From NCBI RefSeq assembly GCF_025947365.1, contig NZ_CP110012.1:4216001-4280000 (forward strand): a stretch of 64,000 bases of DNA, in the 5' to 3' direction. Both the position numbers and the translations under genes were made by a program. This document shows, piece by piece, positions 25,938-35,900 of the stretch; the stretch's first letter is position 1, and the number at the start of each line of letters is the position of its first letter. Origin of the DNA: Flavobacterium sp. N502540 (GTDB lineage: Bacteria; Bacteroidota; Bacteroidia; Flavobacteriales; Flavobacteriaceae). The notes under the pieces are model-generated. The model did not search any database. It worked only from the letters and a program-made list of their open reading frames with translations, and was not told where the DNA came from.

Positions 25938-26558
25938 ATGATACATATTGCATTTTTTGAAGACCAACCTATTGTTTGTGGGGGTCTTACTAGTTTTTTT
26001 TCAAATCAAAAAGATTTGGAAGTGCTTTTTTACGCGACAAATAAGCAAGATTTATATCTTAAAGTTCAGCAGCATTCAGGATTAGATTTAATTATTGTTG
26101 ATCTGATTGCAAGTGATGTGCAGGGACTGGAAGTTTATGAATACCTTCATAAAAATCACCCTGATTTGCGAGTAATTGCTTTTACCTCTCTTTCGAGTCC
26201 TATATTAGTCGAAAACCTATTGGCTATGGGCGTAAAAGGTTACGTTAATAAAAATCAGGACAGCGAAGATCTTTTAGAAGCTATTAGATTAGTATGGGAA
26301 GGCGGAGTTTATCTGCCGGACGACTATGCCTTTTTATCCAAACAGAACAGGGTAGGCACGGCAATTACGCTAACGGCAAAAGAGCTTACGATCATGCAAT
26401 ACATTATTAGAGAATTTACTACAGCCGATATTGCCGGCGAACTAAAACTTTCGGTCAATACGGTCGAAAATCACAGAAAAAACATTTTTAGCAAACTCGA
26501 TGTGAGTAATGTTGCCGGTATGGTGCGCGAGGCATCAAAACTGGGACATATTAACTAG
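25938..26558 (+). CDS. NarL/LuxR-type response regulator
   Basis: 206 residues from the ATG at 25938 (MIHIAFFEDQPIV). Receiver domain 1-120 with acidic pocket E8/D9, phospho-acceptor D55 (IIVDLI), the switch threonine/serine in AFTSLSSP and lysine in VKGYVNK. The C-terminal LuxR HTH (about 143-205) reads LTAKELTIMQYI and LSVNTVENHRKNIFSKL. It is the evident partner of the kinase just upstream. The nearest downstream target is the adhesin gene 363 bases away. Confidence 0.93.
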   Translation: MIHIAFFEDQPIVCGGLTSFFSNQKDLEVLFYATNKQDLYLKVQQHSGLDLIIVDLIASDVQGLEVYEYLHKNHPDLRVIAFTSLSSPILVENLLAMGVKGYVNKNQDSEDLLEAIRLVWEGGVYLPDDYAFLSKQNRVGTAITLTAKELTIMQYIIREFTTADIAGELKLSVNTVENHRKNIFSKLDVSNVAGMVREASKLGHIN

Positions 26559-26921
26559 AGTGTAGTGGTGATTTAGGTCCCTTTGACTTGAGTCTAATCG
26601 CTATAATTTTTGAATATCAAGGGATATTCGAAGAGTCTTTGTATGGAATTTTAATTATTTATTATATGGTGAACTTTACTTTTTTTAAAACCCGGTTTTT
26701 TGTTAGAAGAAGCGCTCTGGAGGAGGGTTTCTTAATCTCTTTTACTTCGCTTGATTTTGATGCTTTTATCCGAAAAAGTAATCGCTTTTCACCCGATACA
26801 TTTATTAAAGATCTTTTTTTTACTCTCATGCATTCGCTACAGCAGCAGGAATTAAAATGGCATTCAGGTTGTTATCGGGAGATAAATACTATAGCAGTTA
26901 CTAATAATCAAAACTATTAAA
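26559..26921 (+). other. Leader region of the giant adhesin
   Basis: 363 bases with no convincing gene. A 110-codon frame from a TTG at 26588 exists but is rich in unusual residue runs and has no recognisable fold. No consensus promoter was found; the response regulator may act here. A small direct-repeat-free AT-rich stretch precedes the ATG. Confidence 0.4.
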
Positions 26922-29900
26922 ATGTTGAATAAAATTACATTAAAATTAAGGCAATTACAGCTGACTTTTATACTGTGCTTCCTTTCTCTCTTCAGTGGAT
27001 GGAATGTCTTTGCTGAAGGGTCTAAGGATTTGTTCCCCAGTGGGGCAACAGGGTACAGGATGTTGATGTCGAGTACCAATAATTCTATTAATACAACGAA
27101 TACCTGGGGCGTTGCCAATCGGGGAAAAATGTATGTTTATGCTAATGCCGGAGAAGTGTTGTACCTGGGTTCTTCTGCTCAAGGGAAAACTGGTTCAGGT
27201 GTTGGAAGAATTATCTTAACCGCACCAAATGGTACTTCTTACAATAGCGGAACAAGTACGACTGTAGGTTTAATTTCTAGTAGAGCACAAGAATTAAATG
27301 GCCCTTCAGCATTAGTAGGAGCAGGGGGGTATAATGCTTATTCCAGAACTGTAGGTGCTTCTGAAAGTGGAATTTGGATTGTCGAATTTTTGTCAGATTC
27401 TCCCAATTTAGCTCCATCTCCTATGCCTGGTGGGAATGCAAATATACAGGCTAATTCAAATTGGACACAAGCTACTAATACTTGTTATATTGTGGCTTGG
27501 GATGTAACGGTTGCCGCTTCAGGTGTCGCTAAATCAGGTCGTGTTTATGCGAATGTTTTAACAGGTCACTTAGGAGATGCAACAAATCAGTGGAATTCCA
27601 ATTTAAAGGTTTTAACATATGACGGATTTCAATACAACATCCAAACCAATGGGGTACGACCTGTTTATTTTAATTTCTTTGTTAATAATAAAGGATTAAG
27701 ATCGGGTGTTTCGAATAGTGCAGCACCAGTATATACAAGTTCACCGTTGGCTAGAGTTAATAATTATTCAAGCAGCGCAACGGACTATTCTTTTCATAAC
27801 CCGACCGACTCGGATGATTTGACTAATTTTACGCATAAGATTTTTTATAATACACCGGATCCTTCTATGCCTGCGGAAGCCAATATTTATAATGGTTCAG
27901 CAAGTACTACCTGGTTAAATAAGCCCATTATAACCCAAACGATAAGTAATGTAAATTTAAGAGGAGTTGAAGGAAGCTCATCGGGTATGGGAACCGCTCC
28001 TCTAGGTGGGTTTGTGACTTTTGACGCGAATACAAATGCCAATTACACCATAGAGATTGATGTTAATAATAATAACTCTATGGCCGATCCTGTAGACAGA
28101 ATCCTACGCGGTACTGCCGTTGCAGGTTCAAATTCTGTTCGTTGGGATGGTAAGGACAATCAAGGTAACTCTATACCATATGGAGCAAAGGTCAAAGTGG
28201 CCGTGATTTTATTTAACGGAGAAGTGCATTTTCCTTACATCGATGCCGAAGATAATCCGCAAGGAATTATTATTACGAGAGTTAACGGATCTAATCCTAA
28301 TAGTAATATTTATTGGAATGATTCAATTATAACAGGTGATTCAGGAGGTGTAGCCCCTAGTCCGGTGGATGCTTCTTCACGTACCTTAAATACCAGTAGC
28401 GCATCAGGCGCACATAGATGGTCTGGAGGATATGGTAATCTGGGTTTAATAGATACCTGGTCTTACGTATATACAACGCCACCTACTCCGACAGAATTTT
28501 CGGTTATTCAGAACGCTGCCGATTTGGCGGTAACAAGTATTAGTGATGTGGTAAGTGGTAATGTGGGATCAAATGTTACCTATACAGTTGTTGTTAAGAA
28601 CATTGGAGGACCAAACGATGTAACCGGTGCAAAATTTAAATTTTCAGATTTAGCCTTAGGTGCAAATTTAGCGGTACAATCTTTTACTTCTTCCTCTACT
28701 TTAGGAGGTGCAATTACAGCACAAACAATTACCGGTGGAGTTCTTGATGCTACGGTTGATTTACCCAAAGATGCAACAGTTACCTTTACAATTGTGGTAA
28801 AGGTACTAGCCGCGGGGGGAAGTAATCCTATAGTTAAAGCAACGATCATGCGTCCTGCAGATTTAACAGATCCGGACGCTACTGCCGATACACATATTGG
28901 TACACCTCCGGTAGACCCGGATGTAGAATGTGACGGAACGCCTAGTGGTGTGGGATGTAATAATGCAAAGACAGATGCCTTAACAGTTATAGATCCTTTG
29001 CCATTTCCATCTACTACAAACTCTTGTTTAGGAGTGTTTTTAAGTGATGTAATTTCCTCTAATCCGCCAACCAGTATCTATAAACCGGCGACTTTTACCG
29101 GAGATTTTATCGGTCGTGATAATGCCATTAACTTTGCTGTTGGAGGGAATCTTACCATAACAAATGGTGCCGAATATGAAGGACGTAGTTTTGTATATGG
29201 GAATTTTACCATGAACAAAACAAGTGCTTTTAATCTTGGAGTGGCCGGAGTAGGGTCTTTTATTGTACCGGATGATAATAAGAATATTTTAACCATAGGG
29301 GGTAATTTTGATGCCTCAGTAGCTTCAGGTAATTTAATACTGGGAGGAGAGAGCGGTAATGGTCAAAAGTCCTATGGAACTATAGTTTATAAGGGAACAA
29401 AATCTCCTAATGTTAAAATTACCGGAGATGCATCTAAAGTTATTAATGAAGCTACTTTAGATTTAACACCTTATAATGATGCGTTCAATGCTTTACAGGT
29501 TTCAAGTACGGCCTGGAATCAGTTGCCAAGTGATCCAAAGGTTACTTTTACAAATGATGGATTCGGAACTTATACGTTTACTTGTTTAACACCTGCTGTT
29601 TCAAAATCGTATGTGATAAACATCCCTAATGTTTTAGCATCAAGACCAAATGGTACTATTAATTTTGTTGGTTTTCCGGATACTGCGAGTTTATTAATTA
29701 ACGTACCCGGTACAACAACAAACTTTAATATTGCTACATTTCAGTTTAATGGTGTAACTCAGGCAGTAGGTAGTGGGAATAAAGCACCTGCGAATGAAGT
29801 AGCGCCTTTTTCACTACGAATTTTATGGAATTTACCTACAGCCACTACTGTTTCTTTAAAAGGAGCTCAGTTTTGGGGAAGTATGGTTATTCCACAACGT

Positions 29901-32900
29901 ACAGGTACGGTTACCAACGAAATGATTGGTATGAACGGCCGTTTTATTGTTGGTGGAAATTTAATTCAAAACATTGGCGGTTCAGAAACACATAATTATC
30001 CTTTTAAAGGAGAAATCAGTACCACTGATGCACCAGTCGTTACGACACCAGTGAATTATTGTCAGGATGCAACAGCAACGGCTTTAACGGCAACAGGTTC
30101 AAACCTGAAATGGTATACTGCTCAAACAGGAGGTGTTGGAAGTGCAACTGCACCAACACCTGCAACGACGACCGTTGGTACTACAACTTATTATGTTAGT
30201 CAGACGGTTGGAAATTGCGAAAGCGCCAGAACCGGAATTGATGTTGTAATAAAAGAAAAACCTGTACAACCAACAGCAGGAACAGTAACTCAACCTACTT
30301 GTTCAGTGGCTACTGGAAGTTTTGCGATTTCAAATTATAATGCTGCTTATACTTATACGGTAAACCCATCAACAGGAGTTACTATTTCAGGGGCTACAGT
30401 AACCGCTCCGGCAGGAACTTATACCGTGACGGCTACATTGGGAACTTGTAGTTCAGTAGTTTCAGCTGATGTTGTGATAAATGCACAACCTACAACCCCG
30501 GTACAACCAACAGCAGGAACAGTAACTCAACCTACTTGTTCAGTGGCTACAGGAAGTTTTGCGATTTCAAATTATAATGCTGCTTATACTTATACGGTAA
30601 ACCCATCAACAGGAGTTACTATTTCAGGGACTACAGTAACCGCTCCGGCAGGAACTTATACCGTGACGGCTACATTGGGAACTTGTAGTTCAGTAGTTTC
30701 AGCTGATGTTGTGATAAATGCACAACCTACAACCCCGGTACAACCAACAGCAGGAACAGTAACTCAACCTACTTGTTCAGTGGCTACAGGAAGTTTTGCG
30801 ATTTCAAATTATAATGCTGCTTATACTTATACGGTAAACCCATCAACAGGAGTTACTATTTCAGGGACTACAGTAACCGCTCCGGCAGGAACTTATACCG
30901 TGACGGCTACATTGGGAACTTGTAGTTCAGTAGTTTCAGCTGATGTTGTGATAAATGCACAACCTACAACCCCGGTACAACCAACGGCAGGAACAGTAAC
31001 TCAACCTACTTGTTCAGTGGCTACAGGAAGTTTTGCGATTTCAAATTATAATGCTGCTTATACTTATACGGTAAACCCATCAACAGGAGTTACTATTTCA
31101 GGGACTACAGTAACCGCTCCGGCAGGAACTTATACCGTGACGGCTACATTGGGAACTTGTAGTTCAGTAGTTTCAGCTGATGTTGTGATAAATGCACAAC
31201 CTACAACCCCGGTACAACCAACAGCAGGAACAGTAACTCAACCTACTTGTTCAGTGGCTACAGGAAGTTTTGCGATTTCAAATTATAATGCTGCTTATAC
31301 TTATACGGTAAACCCATCAACAGGAGTTACTATTTCAGGGACTACAGTAACCGCTCCGGCAGGAACTTATACCGTGACGGCTACATTGGGAACTTGTAGT
31401 TCAGTAGTTTCAGCTGATGTTGTGATAAATGCACAACCTACAACCCCGGTACAACCAACGGCAGGAACAGTAACTCAACCTACTTGTTCAGTGGCTACAG
31501 GAAGTTTTGCGATTTCAAATTATAATGCTGCTTATACTTATACGGTAAACCCATCAACAGGAGTTACTATTTCAGGCGCTACAGTAACCGCTCCGGCAGG
31601 AACTTATACGGTAACTGCTACATTGGGAGCTTGTAGTTCAGTAGTTTCAGCTAATGTTGTAATCGCTAGTGAATGTGCTGGTATTTCAGTAAGCAAAAAA
31701 GGAACTTATGTAGATGCTAATGCCGACGGTATTGTAAACGCAGGCGATAGAATTGACTATACTTTTACCGTTACCAACACAGGAAACGTAACTCTGGCTC
31801 CGGTAACCATTACCGATGCTAATGCAGTGGTAAGCGGAAGTTTAGCGAGTTTAGCTCCCGGAGCAACAGATTCGTCTAGTTTTACAGCCGTTCACACCAT
31901 CACTTTGGCCGATATGAATAACGGTCAGGTAGACAACGTAGCTACTGTAACAGGAACCCCTCCAACAGGAGCTCCGGTAACAGCAAAATCAACCGATCCA
32001 AGTCCAATTTGTGCGACTTGTCCACCAAAAGACCCAGCGGCATGTCCAAGCTGTACAGTAGTACCTTTAACGTCTTCACCAAAAGTAACGGTAAGCAAAA
32101 AAGCTACTTATGTAGATGCTAATGGAGATGGTATTGTAAATGTAGGCGATAGAATCGACTATACTTTTACCGTTACCAACACAGGAAACGTAACCTTGGC
32201 TCCGGTAACCATTACCGATGCTAATGCAGTGGTAAGCGGAAGTTTAGCGAGTTTAGCTCCAGGAGCAACAGATTCGTCTAGCTTTACAGCCGTTCACACC
32301 ATCACTTTGGCCGATATGAATAACGGTCAGGTAGACAACGTAGCTACAGCTACAGGAACCCCTCCAACAGGAGCTCCGGTAACAGCTAAGTCAACCGATC
32401 CAAGTCCAATTTGTGCGACTTGTCCACCAAAAGACCCAGCGGCATGTCCAAGCTGTACAGTAGTACCTTTAACGTCTTCACCAAAAGTAACGGTAAGCAA
32501 AAAAGGAACTTATGTAGATGCTAATGCCGACGGTATTGTAAACGCAGGCGATAGAATTGACTATACTTTTACCGTTAGAAATACAGGAAACGTAACCCTG
32601 GCTCCGGTAACCATTACCGATGCTAATGCAGTGGTAAGCGGAAGTTTAGCGAGTTTAGCTCCAGGAGCAACAGATTCGTCTAGTTTTACAGCCGTTCACA
32701 CCATCACTTTGGCCGATATGAATAACGGTCAGGTAGACAACGTAGCTACAGCTACAGGAACCCCTCCAACAGGAGCTCCGGTAACAGCAAAATCAACCGA
32801 TCCAAGTCCAATTTGTGCGACTTGTCCACCAAAAGACCCAGCTGCATGTCCAAGCTGTACCGTAGTTCCTTTAACGTCTTCACCAAAAGTAACGGTAAGC

Positions 32901-35900
32901 AAAAAAGCTACTTATGTAGATGCTAATGGAGATGGTATTGTAAATGTAGGCGATAGAATCGACTATACTTTTACCGTTACCAACACAGGAAACGTAACCC
33001 TGGCTCCGGTAACCATTACCGATGCTAATGCAGTGGTAAGCGGAAGTTTAGCGAGTTTAGCTCCCGGAGCAACAGATTCGTCTAGTTTTACAGCCGTTCA
33101 CACCATTACTTTGGCCGATATGAATAACGGTCAGGTAGACAACGTGGCTACAGCTACAGGAACCCCTCCAACAGGATCTCCGGTAACAGCAAAATCAACC
33201 GATCCAAGTCCAATTTGTGCGACTTGTCCACCAAAAGATCCAGCTGCATGTCCAAGCTGTACCGTAGTTCCTTTAACGTCTTCACCAAAAGTAACGGTAA
33301 GCAAAAAGGCAACTTACGTAGATGCTAATTCAGATGGTATTGTAAACGTTGGCGATAGAATTGATTATACTTTTACAGTAACCAACACAGGAAACGTAAC
33401 CCTGGCTCCAGTAACCATTAGTGATGCTAATGCAGTGGTAAGTGGAAGTTTAGCGAGTTTAGCTCCCGGAGCAACAGACTCGTCTAGTTTCACGGCAGTT
33501 CACACCATCACTTTGGCTGATATGAATAACGGTCAGGTAGACAACGTGGCTACAGTTTCAGGAACTCCTCCAACAGGATCTCCGGTAACAGCTAAGTCAA
33601 CCGATCCAAGTCCAATTTGTTCAACTTGTCCACCAAAAGACCCAGCTGCATGTCCAAGCTGTACCGTAGTTCCTTTAACGTCTTCACCAAAAGTAACGGT
33701 AAGCAAAGAAGGAGTTTACGTAGATGCTAATGCAGATGGTATCGTAAACGTTGGCGATAGAATTGACTATACTTTTACAGTAACCAACACAGGAAACGTA
33801 ACCCTGGCTCCAGTAACCATTACCGATGCTAATGCAGTGGTAAGTGGAAGTTTAGCGAGTTTAGCTCCAGGAGCAACAGATTCATCTAGTTTCACGGCAG
33901 TTCACACCATTACTTTGGCTGATATGAATAACGGTCAGGTAGACAACGTAGCTACAGCTACAGGAACCCCTCCAACAGGATCTCCGGTAACCGCTAAGTC
34001 AACTGATCCAAGCCCAATTTGTTCGACTTGTCCACCAAAAGATCCAGCTGCATGTCCAAGCTGTACCGTAGTTCCTTTAACGTCTTCACCAAAAGTAACG
34101 GTAAGCAAAAAGGCAACTTACGTAGACGCTAATGCAGATGGAATCGTAAACGCAGGCGATAGAATTGACTATACTTTTACAGTAACCAACACAGGAAACG
34201 TAACCCTGGCTCCGGTAACCATTAGTGATGCTAATGCAGTGGTAAGTGGAAGTTTAGCGAGTTTAGCTCCCGGAGCAACAGACTCGTCTAGTTTCACGGC
34301 AGTTCACACCATTACTTTGGCTGATATGAATAACGGTCAGGTAGACAACGTGGCTACAGTTTCAGGAACTCCTCCAACAGGATCTCCGGTAACAGCTAAG
34401 TCAACCGATCCAAGTCCAATTTGTGCGACTTGTCCACCAAAAGATCCAGCGGCATGTCCAAGCTGTACAGTAGTACCTTTAACGTCTTCACCAAAAGTAA
34501 CGGTAAGCAAAAAAGGAACTTATGTAGATGCTAATGCCGACGGTATTGTAAACGTAGGCGATAGAATCGACTATACTTTTACCGTTACCAACACAGGAAA
34601 CGTAACCCTGGCTCCGGTAACCATTACCGATGCTAATGCAGTGGTAAGCGGAAGTTTAGCGAGTTTAGCTCCAGGAGCAACAGATTCGTCTAGCTTTACA
34701 GCCGTTCACACCATTACTTTGGCCGATATGAATAACGGTCAGGTAGACAACGTGGCCACAGCTACAGGAACTCCTCCAACAGGATCTCCGGTAACAGCTA
34801 AGTCAACCGATCCAAGTCCAATTTGTTCAACTTGTCCACCAAAAGATCCAGCGGCATGTCCAAGCTGTACCGTAGTTCCTTTAACGTCTTCACCAAAAGT
34901 AACGGTAAGCAAAAAAGCTACTTATGTAGATGCTAATGGAGATGGTATTGTAAATGTAGGCGATAGAATCGACTATACTTTTACCGTTACCAACACAGGA
35001 AACGTAACCTTGGCTCCGGTAACCATTACCGATGCTAATGCAGTGGTAAGCGGAAGTTTAGCGAGTTTAGCTCCAGGAGCAACAGATTCGTCTAGCTTTA
35101 CAGCCGTTCACACCATTACTTTGGCCGATATGAATAACGGTCAGGTAGACAACGTGGCCACAGCTACAGGAACTCCTCCAACAGGATCTCCGGTAACAGC
35201 TAAGTCAACCGATCCAAGTCCAATTTGTTCAACTTGTCCACCAAAAGATCCAGCGGCATGTCCAAGCTGTACCGTAGTTCCTTTAACGTCTTCGCCAAAA
35301 GTAACGGTAAGCAAAAAGGCAACTTATGTAGATGCTAATGCCGACGGTATTGTAAACGTAGGAGATAGAATTGACTATACCTTTACAGTTACCAACACAG
35401 GAAACGTAACCCTGGCTCCGGTAACCATTAGTGATGCTAATGCAGTGGTAAGTGGAAGTTTAGCGAGTTTAGCTCCCGGAGCAACAGACTCGTCTAGTTT
35501 CACGGCAGTTCACACCATCACTTTGGCTGATATGAATAACGGTCAGGTAGACAACGTGGCTACTGTAACAGGAACTCCTCCAACAGGATCTCCGGTAACA
35601 GCTAAGTCAACTGATCCAAGCCCAATTTGTTCGACTTGCAGGCCAATAGATCCTACTTGTTCAACCTGTACAGTAGTAAGTTTTATTGATGCGATTGATG
35701 AAACACCATTGGTAGTTAATGGACTGAACGGAGGTACCACGGTTTCTGTATTGTTGAATGACAAATTACATGGTACACCTATAGTCGCTTCAGAAGTAAA
35801 TTTAAGTGCGGTTTATTTACCGACAGGAATGACATTAAATACCGATGGTACTATTAAGGTTAATACTGGTACTGCACCAGGCGTTTATACTGTAATTTAT

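Noticed and set aside
26588..26920. A 110-codon plus-strand frame before the adhesin
   Set aside because: It needs a TTG start, shows no fold or signal peptide, and fills a likely regulatory leader. It cannot be excluded as a small gene.
30264..35670. CRISPR-like periodic repeats
   Set aside because: The 237- and 402-base periods are multiples of three, without spacers, and encode continuous adhesin domains.
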